18,952 bases of DNA from contig CAZNFR010000070.1 in assembly GCA_964572225.1 (NCBI GenBank), positions 1-18,952 of the forward strand, written 5' to 3'. The stretch comes from CAZNFR01 sp964572225. Its GTDB lineage: Bacteria > Bacteroidota > Bacteroidia > Bacteroidales > GCA-2748055. Of this stretch, positions 1-6,916 are shown in pieces. The notes beneath the pieces are model-generated. The model was not told where the DNA came from and did no database searches. It worked only from the letters and a program-made list of their open reading frames with translations. The position numbers were made by a program, and so were the translations under genes. Within the stretch, counting starts at the first letter, position 1. Each line of letters begins with the position of its first letter.

Positions 1-2
1 AA

Positions 3-34
3 CCCCTAAACCCCTAAACCCCTAAACCCCTAAA
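3..34. repeat. Short tandem repeat of CCCCTAAA (telomere-like, G4-prone)
   Basis: Four perfect head-to-tail copies of the 8-base unit CCCCTAAA are present. They are followed by C-rich sequence and one more isolated copy at 67-74. The minus strand therefore carries four GGGG runs separated by TTTA, the textbook arrangement for an intramolecular G-quadruplex. The repeat lies at the very edge of the window, upstream of the aldo/keto reductase gene, and the true copy number may be larger to the left. It resembles a eukaryotic telomere unit, but everything next to it is bacterial coding sequence, so I read it as a bacterial intergenic repeat. Confidence 0.85.
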
Positions 35-121
35 CTTCCCCCTCAATCCCCCTCTCTTTTTAACACCCCCTAAACACCCCATTTCTCCATTTTCCCTTAT
101 ATTTACCCAAAACCAATTACC

Positions 122-985
122 ATGAAAAGACGTCATTTCATAAAAAATTCGGTTGCGGGATCCGCACTTTTGTCCGCTTTCCCCTATAAAACTTATGCCT
201 CCACAAAAAAACTTCATCCACACGACCGGGTGATCCTGGATAATACCGGGATTGAAACCTCCAGAATGGCCATTGGTACCGGTAGTAACGGATGGAGAGG
301 TTCCTCCAATCAAACCCGGCAGATGGGTATCAAGGGATTGGCCGACCTTCTGGTTGCCGGAGTGGATGAGGGAATAACTTTCTGGGATTCGGCCGACATG
401 TATGGTTCCCATCCCCACCTGAAAATGGCTCTTCAAAAGGTGGAAAGGGAGAAGGTCACTATTCTCACCAAATCTGTAACCAAAACAGCCAAGGGGATAA
501 AAGAAGATCTCGACCGCTTCAGAAGTGAAATCGGAACCGATTACCTCGACCTTGTGCTCCTCCATGCAGTTACCGATCCTCAATGGAACGTCAATCTTAA
601 AGGCGCCATGGAAGTCCTTTCCCAGGCGAAGGAAGACGGCATAATCCGGGCCCATGGCATCTCCTGCCACTCCATCGGCGCCCTGGAAACCACGGCCGAC
701 GAGCCCTGGGTCGATGTCGACCTCGCTCGCTACAATCCCGGTGAGGTGATGATGGATGCTGATATCCCAACCGTCGAAAAAATTCTCACCCGCATGAGCA
801 ACAACGGAAAAGCCATCATCGGCATGAAGGTATACGGTGCCGGCCGGCTTTTGAACAAAAAAGACGAGTGCCTGGAGTTCCATAACGGAAACAACTTTAT
901 TACCGGCTTCACCCTTGGGATTGAAAGTTACGAGCAACTCAAGGATATTCAGAAGCGGCTGCCCGAGGCTTCCATCCGCGCATAA
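122..985 (+). CDS. Aldo/keto reductase with twin-arginine signal
   Basis: This is a 287-residue NAD(P)H-dependent oxidoreductase of the aldo/keto reductase superfamily (TIM barrel), which interconverts carbonyls and alcohols. The substrate cannot be read from the sequence. The expected catalytic tetrad is visible as Asp89 and Tyr94 (in WDSADMYG), Lys117 (in LTKS) and His148 (in LLHAV). Residues 1-27 begin MKRRHFIKNS and continue into a short hydrophobic stretch ending near Ala26, which looks like a Tat signal; export folded with a nucleotide cofactor would fit. The C-terminal ferredoxin-like extension found on some Bacteroidota homologues is absent. The ATG at 122 is chosen because it starts the Tat motif. 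A TATATTTA sequence at 98-105 is a weak -7 candidate. No Shine-Dalgarno sequence is seen. The family is confident; the reaction is not. Confidence 0.88.
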   Translation: MKRRHFIKNSVAGSALLSAFPYKTYASTKKLHPHDRVILDNTGIETSRMAIGTGSNGWRGSSNQTRQMGIKGLADLLVAGVDEGITFWDSADMYGSHPHLKMALQKVEREKVTILTKSVTKTAKGIKEDLDRFRSEIGTDYLDLVLLHAVTDPQWNVNLKGAMEVLSQAKEDGIIRAHGISCHSIGALETTADEPWVDVDLARYNPGEVMMDADIPTVEKILTRMSNNGKAIIGMKVYGAGRLLNKKDECLEFHNGNNFITGFTLGIESYEQLKDIQKRLPEASIRA

Positions 986-1102
986 TCTTTTTGTGCCTTT
1001 TATTTCCCTGTATAATTCCCTAATGGCTGAAGTGCCTTGGGAGATTTCTTTATCCCTTAACGAAAAAAAGCTATATTTCGGCAAATTAACACCCTTTCTG
1101 CT

Positions 1103-1606
1103 GTGAATCGAAAATCCAATCTGCCTGAAAACTTCCTTATAAGGGAAGGCAGACCCGAAGATGTTAAACTTATTTTCTCTTTTATCCGGGAACTTGCCGA
1201 ATACGAAAAGCTAAGTCATGAAGTCTCCGCAACAATCGAAGACCTGGAAAAATATCTGTTTTCATCGGAAAAAAAAGCCGAAGTAATCCTTGGTTTTCAC
1301 GATAACAAACCAGTTGGTTTCGCCCTATTTTTTCATAATTTCTCCACCTTTCTGGGTAAACCCGGGATCTACCTGGAAGACCTATATGTAAAGGAGGAAT
1401 ACCGCGGTATGGGCTTCGGGAAAGCCCTTCTCGTTTACCTCGCCAACCTGGCCCTCGAAAGGGATTGCGGCAGACTCGAATGGGCAGTGCTCGACTGGAA
1501 CGAACCTTCCATCAATTTCTATAAGTCCATTGGAGCCAGGATCATGGATGAATGGCTCATAAACAGGGTTACCGGCGAGGCCCTTCAAAATCTGGCTGCT
1601 ATGTAA
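1103..1606 (+). CDS. GNAT N-acetyltransferase, SSAT/thialysine acetyltransferase-like
   Basis: This 167-residue protein has the GNAT fold and transfers acetyl from acetyl-CoA to an amine. The acetyl-CoA pyrophosphate loop is seen as YRGMGFG (residues 100-106), preceded by the beta-4 strand IYLEDLYV (89-96). The later segment LEWAVLDWNEPSINFY (around 125-140, Tyr140 being the likely general acid) and the ending MDEW...RVTGEAL are characteristic of the branch related to spermidine/spermine and thialysine acetyltransferases. The amine substrate is therefore likely a small polyamine or lysine analogue, by inference. The start is GTG: an in-frame stop lies at 1058-1060 and no ATG lies between it and the conserved N-terminus. 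It follows the reductase gene by 117 bases and may have its own promoter. Confidence 0.85.
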   Translation: MNRKSNLPENFLIREGRPEDVKLIFSFIRELAEYEKLSHEVSATIEDLEKYLFSSEKKAEVILGFHDNKPVGFALFFHNFSTFLGKPGIYLEDLYVKEEYRGMGFGKALLVYLANLALERDCGRLEWAVLDWNEPSINFYKSIGARIMDEWLINRVTGEALQNLAAM

Positions 1607-1615
1607 ACCGGGCAC

Positions 1616-1650
1616 CCGAAATCTTAAAAAACACTTAAAATCGGTTTTTT
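1616..1650 (+). terminator. Possible weak terminator after the GNAT gene
   Basis: CCGA (1616-1619) can pair with TCGG (1641-1644), and the imperfect A/T-rich inner arms (CTTAA with TTAA) extend the stem. A run of six T follows at 1645-1650. The stem is weak and bulged, so this is tentative. Confidence 0.35.
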
Positions 1651-1684
1651 ATATTTAACAAAGGTTTATTTCATATTTATTCTC

Positions 1685-1692
1685 TAATTTTG
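1685..1692 (+). promoter_or_regulatory. Bacteroidota -7 promoter element (TAnnTTTG) ahead of the MATE leader
   Basis: TAATTTTG is an exact match to the Bacteroidota primary sigma factor -7 consensus TAnnTTTG. No clear TTG is found 17-23 bases upstream (GGTTTATT lies there), so the -33 box is weak. Transcription from here would begin near 1699, just before the structured element at 1719-1817, and would give the MATE gene a leader of about 140 nt. Confidence 0.5.
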
Positions 1693-1718
1693 CAAAGAAT
1701 AAAGTTTACGCCCGATGA

Positions 1719-1817
1719 AAATGATAATTGTCCCCTTGTATTTTTCCGGCACCACGCCGGCAGGACTTACCCGCTAAGTCCTTCCGGGTGATCCCTTCAC
1801 CCAAACAATTATCATTT
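1719..1817 (+). ncRNA. Predicted structured leader RNA (four-way junction) upstream of MATE gene
   Basis: A perfect 13-bp inverted repeat (AAATGATAATTGT at 1719-1731, ACAATTATCATTT at 1805-1817) encloses three consecutive perfect hairpins. These are CCGGC/GCCGG (1746-1750/1756-1760, loop ACCAC), AGGACTTA/TAAGTCCT (1762-1769/1775-1782, loop CCCGC) and GGGTGA/TCACCC (1786-1791/1797-1802, loop TCCCT). All three loops are 5 nt. A 14-nt single-stranded stretch joins the closing stem to the first hairpin. The element lies between a good -7 box and the start codon at 1840, as a 5'-UTR riboswitch or other cis-regulator would. I do not recognise the conserved core of guanidine, TPP, FMN, cobalamin, SAM, Mn or fluoride riboswitches. 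The main alternative is a small MITE-like palindromic repeat with 13-bp terminal inverted repeats. Confidence 0.55.
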
Positions 1818-1839
1818 ATTCATTTTTTTCTTTCTTCTC

Positions 1840-3282
1840 ATGGCACTTAAAAGATTAAATAACTCGGGTTTACTGTCTTTATACAAATTCAAATCCTTAA
1901 AAATTCTCCTGGCCGATCTGCGCGATGCCATAAGCGGGAACGACGCCGATTATACCTCTGCAAAACTGGGCAGGGCCATATTATTGCTCTCCATCCCGAT
2001 GATCCTTGAAATGATCATGGAATCCACTTTCGCAGTGATTGATATCCTATTCATTTCCCGGTTGGGGGCCGAAGCCTTGGCTACCGTGGGAATCACCGAA
2101 TCTCTCATGACCATCGTATACGCCATTGGTTTCGGACTGAGCATTTCAACCACGGCTTTGGTCTCCCGAAGAATCGGCGAGAAGAAGCAGAACCTGGCGG
2201 CACTCACCGCCTTCCAGGCTATCATAACCGGACTCTCGCTCTCCCTGGTCATTTCTCTTGCAGGGGTTATCTTTCCCAAAGACCTGCTCAGGCTGATGGG
2301 TGCCGATGAGGTGATGGTGGAAACCGGATACACCTATCCCATGATTATGATGGGCGGAAACGTGATCATTATGTTATTGTTTATAATTAACGCAGTGTTC
2401 CGTTCTGCCGGCGATGCAGCCCTATCCATGAGGGTACTCCTTATTGCCAATGTTTTGAACATTATTCTGGACCCCCTGCTTATTTTCGGATGGGGGCCCA
2501 TCCCTGCAATGGGAATCACCGGGGCAGCCATTGCCACCAATATTGGCAGGGGAGTGGCGGTAATATATCAGTTCTACCTACTTTTCCGCGGAAACGGAAG
2601 GATTAAGCTGACCGTACATCATTTGAAAATCAATTTTATCCTGATCGGTAAGCTGCTAAAGCTTTCCCTGGGAGGTATAGGCCAGAATCTCATCGCAACC
2701 TCAAGCTGGATATTCATGGTCCGTATTATTGCTGAATTCGGAAGTAGTATCCTCGCCGGATACACCATTGCCATCCGGATCATCATATTTTCCCTGCTGC
2801 CCTCCTGGGGACTTGCCAATGCGGCTGCCACCCTGGTAGGACAAAACCTGGGAGCCAAAAAACCGGACAGAGCAGAGAAATCTGTGTGGACCGCAGGATT
2901 CGTGAACATGGGTCTGCTGGGTGCCTTCGCCATCCTTTTTCTGACCCGTTCAGAATACCTCCTAAGCCTGTTCACTTCCGAAAGGGAGGTGATTGAAGCA
3001 GGAATGGTCTGCCTTCAAATGATTAGTTACGGATTTCTGTTCTACGGAATGGGAATGGTGATGATACAGGCTTTTAACGGAGCCGGTGATACCACTACTC
3101 CTACCTGGATCAATGCCTTATGCTTCTGGATGATCGAGATCCCGCTGGCTTACGTACTGGCAATGAAAATCGGATTCGAAGAGGAAGGGGTGTATATGGC
3201 CATCATCATTGCCGAAAGCCTGCTTGCCATCATTGCCATGATGATGATTCGCAGAGGGAAATGGAAACTCAGGGAAGTGTAG
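1840..3282 (+). CDS. MATE family multidrug/cation efflux transporter
   Basis: This is a 480-residue inner-membrane antiporter of the MATE family (NorM/DinF-like), which exports organic cations or drugs in exchange for Na+ or H+. About twelve hydrophobic segments form two MatE repeats, roughly residues 46-205 and 270-430. The first begins with a typical stretch containing SIPMILEMIMESTF followed by VIDILFISRLGAEALATVGI. The second half contains NGAGDTTTPTW, another family hallmark. A hydrophilic, basic N-terminal extension of about 40 residues precedes the first helix and is longer than in NorM. The ATG at 1840 is preceded by a pyrimidine-rich stretch rather than a Shine-Dalgarno sequence. The folded leader ends 22 bases upstream, so expression may be controlled by that RNA. 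The substrate is unknown. Confidence 0.93.
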   Translation: MALKRLNNSGLLSLYKFKSLKILLADLRDAISGNDADYTSAKLGRAILLLSIPMILEMIMESTFAVIDILFISRLGAEALATVGITESLMTIVYAIGFGLSISTTALVSRRIGEKKQNLAALTAFQAIITGLSLSLVISLAGVIFPKDLLRLMGADEVMVETGYTYPMIMMGGNVIIMLLFIINAVFRSAGDAALSMRVLLIANVLNIILDPLLIFGWGPIPAMGITGAAIATNIGRGVAVIYQFYLLFRGNGRIKLTVHHLKINFILIGKLLKLSLGGIGQNLIATSSWIFMVRIIAEFGSSILAGYTIAIRIIIFSLLPSWGLANAAATLVGQNLGAKKPDRAEKSVWTAGFVNMGLLGAFAILFLTRSEYLLSLFTSEREVIEAGMVCLQMISYGFLFYGMGMVMIQAFNGAGDTTTPTWINALCFWMIEIPLAYVLAMKIGFEEEGVYMAIIIAESLLAIIAMMMIRRGKWKLREV

Positions 3283-3304
3283 CAGGGAAGGTGAAAAGCC
3301 CCGT

Positions 3305-3586
3305 CTATTTTTTTACCATTTTCCGGTACAGATCTCCTTCCCGGGTTTTGATCTTTATGATATATGTGCCGGGAAGAAAGTCCCCAATGTTGATATGAAG
3401 CAAAGGTGAACGGGTTCCCTGGGTCTTGTTTTCGAAGATCTTTTTTCCGCTCATATCAAAAAATTCAATGAGTTGCGGACTATAAGTCTCTTCTTTGATG
3501 GAAAAATTGAGGATTTTCCGGACCGGATTGGGATAGATATCAATAACGGGAATGTTTTTATCTGTCGTATTATTGGGGTTTATCAT
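3305..3586 (-). CDS. Orphan T9SS type A C-terminal sorting domain (probable gene remnant)
   Basis: The 93-residue product is almost entirely a Por-secretion-system C-terminal sorting domain: IDIYPNPVRKILNF near residue 15, FFDMSGKKIFE in the middle, then LPGTYIIKI and the basic end YRKMVKK. Such domains normally sit at the end of much larger secreted proteins and are cleaved by the T9SS sortase after outer-membrane passage. Here there is no passenger and no signal peptide. An in-frame stop lies only ten codons above the ATG at 3586, and the sequence further upstream has stops in all frames before a terminator at 3714-3748. The most economical reading is the 3' remnant of a decayed or deleted T9SS gene. 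A true small protein cannot be excluded, but it could not reach the T9SS without a Sec signal. Confidence 0.6.
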   Translation of the reverse strand: MINPNNTTDKNIPVIDIYPNPVRKILNFSIKEETYSPQLIEFFDMSGKKIFENKTQGTRSPLLHINIGDFLPGTYIIKIKTREGDLYRKMVKK

Positions 3587-3713
3587 AGGATTTTCGGTTT
3601 TTCTCTCTGCTCGTTAGATCAATTCCCTTCTCTTGGGTTTAATGGTTTTGGACTTTTTTTCTGCTTTCTACGAAATACCGGAAAATAGGTTTATCCTTAT
3701 ATGGAAAAGAGCG

Positions 3714-3748
3714 AAAAAAAAGGACCTGCAGGATCTTGCTGCAGGTCC
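3714..3748 (-). terminator. Intrinsic terminator of the T9SS protein gene (minus strand)
   Basis: A perfect 10-bp stem, GGACCTGCAG (3722-3731) with CTGCAGGTCC (3739-3748), has a 7-base loop. Read on the minus strand it is followed by a run of eight T (plus-strand A run 3714-3721). It lies 23 bases after the stop of the gene at 3771-4883, placing the orphan tail at 3305-3586 in a different transcript. Confidence 0.85.
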
Positions 3749-3770
3749 GCAATTTTATTTTGATCTCGAG

Positions 3771-4883
3771 TTATTGTTGTTTAATAAATATTTCGCGATT
3801 CTCATTTTGACTCAGTATGTAAATTCCTTCAGGCAATGTACTGATATCGATTTCTACCCAGGTATCCTCCGTAATGATCTGCTTTATCAATTTTCCTGAT
3901 AAATCAAAAATTTCAATGGGTTGTCCGCTATCAGCTGTCCCAACAACTATAATACTAACGGCCGGATTCGGGTAAAGTTGCATTCCCCGGTTTAAATTAA
4001 TGTTAAGATTGGTAAACCAGGGAAGGAATTCAATTCGATAGGTTTTCACACTTACCCCGTTGGGAGCAGTAACCCTGACCTCGGCCGTTCTTTCCTCTGT
4101 GTTTCCGGAGAGGTTGACGGCCGGGAGGATTTCGACCGTGGCCCCGGTGTCTTCCGGCTCGGCAGTTATTTCAGGGTGCTCATCCATGCCCTGTTCAAGC
4201 TGGTATTGATAACTATAGACTTCTCGATGAAAGTTGTCTATCACTTCATCCTCCACACTCAGCCGGCGCAGGAAGGCATTTCCCGAAAGCTCCTCACCCG
4301 CCGTAAAGCTGAAAAAGGGCACCGGCTCATCCGCTTCCTGGTTGCTATCAAATCCACCCAAGGCTTTTTTCCTGAATTCCCATTGAAGCGGATCGAAAAC
4401 CGGTGAGGGCTGGGAACCGTTTTTTCGAAAGGCATAGCCATCGGTATATTCCCATTCGGTGCCGGACCCGTCGGTACCGAATTCCCCGTAGCAATCCGTA
4501 ACCACTCCCTTTTTCAGCAACAGATACACATCATCTCCGTTCCCATTGGGCACACCTGTGTAATAATGGGCATCAAAGCCCGTAAAAGTCAGGAATTCTT
4601 CCTCGCCCCTGCAAAGGATAAGAAATGTCCCCTTCTGAAGGGAAGTGTCCGGAAAATTAAACTCGGAGGTAATCTCTTTCTTCCCGTTTATGGCAATGCC
4701 AAGAGAATAGTGCTCAAGACTATCGATAGTCTCCAGCGCAAATACCTCCACCCCCTTGGGGAGTCCACCGGAAAGATCGGCGTCAAAAACAACCGTGATC
4801 AGCATATTTTGTGAATACAGATCCGGCCCGGAGTACCATGTTGAAAAACATAAGGCAATCCAAAAAAAGTGAAAACTCTTCAT
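3771..4883 (-). CDS. Secreted T9SS cargo protein with lamin-tail-like N-terminal region
   Basis: This is a 370-residue exported protein of unknown function. Residues 1-25 form a Sec signal peptide ending in LYSQ. Residues 27 to about 175 (LITVVFDADLSGGLPKGVEVF..., with an aromatic and Gly-rich NGNGDDVYLLL block) resemble the lamin-tail-like beta domains common at the front of Bacteroidota secreted proteins. Residues of about 220-285 form a small beta-sandwich resembling those in cadherin-like domains (GATVEILPAVNLSG...TAEVRVTAPNG...TYRIEF). Residues 303-370 are a T9SS type A sorting domain (MQLYPNPA, IFDLSGKLIKQ, LPEGIYIL). The protein should be sent across the outer membrane and then released or anchored. 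No catalytic motif is visible, so an adhesive or scaffolding role is a guess. It has its own terminator and is divergent from the phosphatase gene. Confidence 0.8.
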   Translation of the reverse strand: MKSFHFFWIALCFSTWYSGPDLYSQNMLITVVFDADLSGGLPKGVEVFALETIDSLEHYSLGIAINGKKEITSEFNFPDTSLQKGTFLILCRGEEEFLTFTGFDAHYYTGVPNGNGDDVYLLLKKGVVTDCYGEFGTDGSGTEWEYTDGYAFRKNGSQPSPVFDPLQWEFRKKALGGFDSNQEADEPVPFFSFTAGEELSGNAFLRRLSVEDEVIDNFHREVYSYQYQLEQGMDEHPEITAEPEDTGATVEILPAVNLSGNTEERTAEVRVTAPNGVSVKTYRIEFLPWFTNLNINLNRGMQLYPNPAVSIIVVGTADSGQPIEIFDLSGKLIKQIITEDTWVEIDISTLPEGIYILSQNENREIFIKQQ

Positions 4884-5182
4884 AATGATAATTTTAAGTA
4901 GGTTATGGTAAAAATCGGGGAGTGTCGGATCAGGATTATCCTTGTACCTTCACTTCTTAATGAATAAATAGCCTGAATCTCGTTCAGCCTTTGCCTGTTT
5001 TTTTATAAAATTAAAGGAATGTTTATCAGTAGACCGGGATGCAGCCATAAGGTGACATTTCCCTTTCTTGAATTAAGACGCACATTATCAATTCATTAGT
5101 ATAAATATGAATTCTGGTTCCTGATGTTGATGCATTTTTTAGTATATTTTACCCTCTTTTAATCAAGAACCTCACCTAAGTT
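4884..5182. other. Divergent intergenic region (T9SS cargo / metallophosphatase)
   Basis: This 299-base AT-rich region must hold the promoters of two divergent genes. I find no exact TAnnTTTG element on either strand. TATATTTT at 5143-5150 is a near match for the rightward gene, but its nearest TTG (5127-5129) is only 13 bases upstream. A small hairpin, CTGAA/TTCAG, lies near 4973-4987. No RNA gene or ORF is supported. Confidence 0.4.
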
Positions 5183-5878
5183 ATGAGAAGAATTGTTATC
5201 GGTGATATACATGGTTGTTTTCTGACCCTCAAAACCCTGCTCAGGGATAAAATAGGAATTACCACGGAAGACCAGTTATACTTATTGGGAGATTATATTG
5301 ATCGGGGGCCCCGGTCACGGCAGGTCCTGGAGTTTATTATTGAAATGAAATGGCAGGGTTATCAGGTTTTCCCTATAAGAGGAAACCATGAACAATTGCT
5401 GCTGAATGCCCTGGAGGATGAAAATTTTATGCATGCCTGGTACAACAACGGGGCGGAAGACACCCTCCGGAGCTTTGAGATCCCCGAAGAACTCCTGTTC
5501 GATTACGATGCCTTCAACCTGATTCCCGAACGCTATCTCAGTTTTTTTAAAAGCCTTCCTCTTTATTACGAAACACCCGATTTTATTGTGGTTCATGCCG
5601 GATTAAATTTCCATAGGGATAATGTTTTCGAGGATGAGGACGCCATGATCTGGATCCGTGATTTTGATTACGAGGGCCAAAAGATTGAGAACAGGTTACT
5701 TATCCATGGCCACACACCTGTGGATGCGGAAGAGATAAAAAAAGACCTTAAGGAAGGAAATACCCGGGTCCTTAATCTGGATGCCGGTTGTGTTTACAAG
5801 GACCTGCAGGGATATGGAAATCTGGTAGCCTACGATTTCGACCACAATATCCTGTTTCAGCAGAAAAATATCGATTAG
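5183..5878 (+). CDS. PPP-family metallophosphatase (serine/threonine phosphatase-like)
   Basis: This is a 231-residue cytoplasmic metallophosphoesterase of the PPP branch, like phage lambda phosphatase and PrpA, with ApaH as a relative. The motifs occur in the expected order: GDIHG (7-11; Asp8 and His10 as metal ligands), GDYIDRG (36-42), RGNHE (66-70; Asn68 and His69), VVHAG (136-140) and HGHT (175-178). Together these make the dinuclear metal site. The length suits the small bacterial PPP enzymes, with no extra domains or signal peptide. The substrate could be a phosphoprotein or a nucleotide such as a dinucleoside polyphosphate; the sequence does not decide. Its TAG stop overlaps the stop of the convergent lipoprotein gene, so the two transcripts meet head-on without a terminator between them. 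Confidence 0.9.
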   Translation: MRRIVIGDIHGCFLTLKTLLRDKIGITTEDQLYLLGDYIDRGPRSRQVLEFIIEMKWQGYQVFPIRGNHEQLLLNALEDENFMHAWYNNGAEDTLRSFEIPEELLFDYDAFNLIPERYLSFFKSLPLYYETPDFIVVHAGLNFHRDNVFEDEDAMIWIRDFDYEGQKIENRLLIHGHTPVDAEEIKKDLKEGNTRVLNLDAGCVYKDLQGYGNLVAYDFDHNILFQQKNID

Positions 5879-6786
5879 TCCAGGTGCACCCTTTTTTCCC
5901 CTGCAGTGATCTCCAGATCAAGCCTGTTTTCGGGAGGAGGCAAAGGGCAGGTCGACCAGGGACTGAAAGCGCAGGGCGGATTATAAGCCCGGTTTAAATC
6001 AATGATCACCCGATTGTTTTTGTCAGGTCCGGAGGTATACAAAAAGCGACCTCCCGGATAGGTGCTGATCCCACTGGTCAGATCCCCGATAATCAGAAAG
6101 AAATTTTCCCCGGAAAGAAAAGGGTAGAGGGTAAAATCCCTGGCTTTGTGCCGGAAGGTCAGGATTCCCGGACTGCTGTATATCTCATCCACACCGGCCA
6201 CCGTAGGGACATAAAAGATCCTGGCTGTATCAAAGGGGGTGAAAACCGCCTCTTTTCTCCATTGAAGATCCGTTGGATAGCAAGGAATGCTGTCCAGCTT
6301 TGAGATCCTGGGATGAGCGAGGTTGCGCAGCCGGATCCCGAATTTATCCCCCCGTTTCAAAATATACCATCGAAAACTTCCCTCGCTAACACGGTCAGAA
6401 TCCGGGTAAGAATCATCCCAGATAATCTCAGGATCCTTGCCACCAGAATACCAGAGGAAAAAACTGTCTTTCTTTACCAGACTTCCCCAGTAGGAGGGCG
6501 TCCCTTCAGGAAAAACCAGATCGTTCGATTTCCCGGATCCAACCGAAACACTGTCCTGATAAAGCCAGAACAGTCCGGCCAGATTAAGCCAGCCTGTTTT
6601 GGATTTTAAACGTTCGAGACGGCTCTCTCTCCATTCCCGTGTTTCCTTGAGATAATCCTCTGTGGGCGATGTACTGCAGGATGCCGTTATCAGGATAGGG
6701 ATTAGCCAGATTTTACTCCGGATTGGCTGAAGTAAGCGGATTTTCTCAGTCGATTTTAACCCAGTCGAGTGTTTTTTAAATAACAT
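5875..6786 (-). CDS. DUF1684 domain lipoprotein
   Basis: This 303-residue protein belongs to the DUF1684 family (molecular role unknown to me). The diagnostic C-terminal part is intact: FLIIGDLTSGISTYPGGRFL, then RVIIDLNRAYNPPCAFSPW and the near-invariant CPLPPPENRL, ending with ITAGEKR. The N-terminus has a positively charged stretch, a hydrophobic segment (27-35) and a Cys at position 37 in ITASCST, consistent with a lipoprotein signal. The -3 residue is Thr rather than Leu, and the n-region is unusually long, so lipidation is probable rather than certain. No later ATG would give a shorter signal. An aromatic GWLNLAGLFWL segment near residues 65-75 is also typical of the family. It is likely periplasmic and membrane-tethered. 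Confidence 0.85.
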   Translation of the reverse strand: MLFKKHSTGLKSTEKIRLLQPIRSKIWLIPILITASCSTSPTEDYLKETREWRESRLERLKSKTGWLNLAGLFWLYQDSVSVGSGKSNDLVFPEGTPSYWGSLVKKDSFFLWYSGGKDPEIIWDDSYPDSDRVSEGSFRWYILKRGDKFGIRLRNLAHPRISKLDSIPCYPTDLQWRKEAVFTPFDTARIFYVPTVAGVDEIYSSPGILTFRHKARDFTLYPFLSGENFFLIIGDLTSGISTYPGGRFLYTSGPDKNNRVIIDLNRAYNPPCAFSPWSTCPLPPPENRLDLEITAGEKRVHLD

Positions 6787-6856
6787 TGATTATCAATTTA
6801 TTGCGTGATAAATTAGTGGGATTCCCGGTGTGCCGGACATCACAGGTCGAAAAAAG

Positions 6857-6888
6857 TTTTGTCAATTTACTGAATCCGTCTATATTCG
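6857..6888 (+). promoter_or_regulatory. Predicted promoter of the FadL-type gene (-33/-7)
   Basis: TTTTG (6857-6861) and TATATTCG (6881-6888) are separated by 19 bases. This is the spacing expected for a Bacteroidota -33 TTG and -7 TAnnTTTG, with the -7 box differing from consensus at one position. It lies 28 bases before the start codon. Confidence 0.6.
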
Positions 6889-6916
6889 CAATGCTAATCA
6901 AAACTAAATAATCCCC

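Noticed and set aside
1..34. A eukaryotic telomere or linear-replicon end
   Set aside because: The unit resembles telomeric DNA, but only four copies are seen and all adjacent genes are bacterial; the sequence cannot show a real chromosome end.
14..1084. Long minus-strand open frame (356 codons) opposite the aldo/keto reductase
   Set aside because: It is antisense to a protein with a complete catalytic tetrad and Tat signal, and its own translation has no family resemblance and runs into the tandem repeat.
1761..1802. Hairpins upstream of the MATE gene as a simple transcription terminator
   Set aside because: No T run follows any of the hairpins closely, and the 13-bp outer stem links them into one fold.
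1719..1817. A tRNA or tmRNA-like gene, because of the cloverleaf layout
   Set aside because: The closing stem is 13 bp, the loops are all 5 nt, and there is no T-loop consensus, 7-nt anticodon loop or CCA-ready acceptor.
4880..4892. A second copy of the AATGATAATT arm of the MATE leader, upstream of the T9SS cargo gene
   Set aside because: Only about ten A/T-rich bases are shared, and there is no matching inverted arm or internal hairpins; chance is likely.
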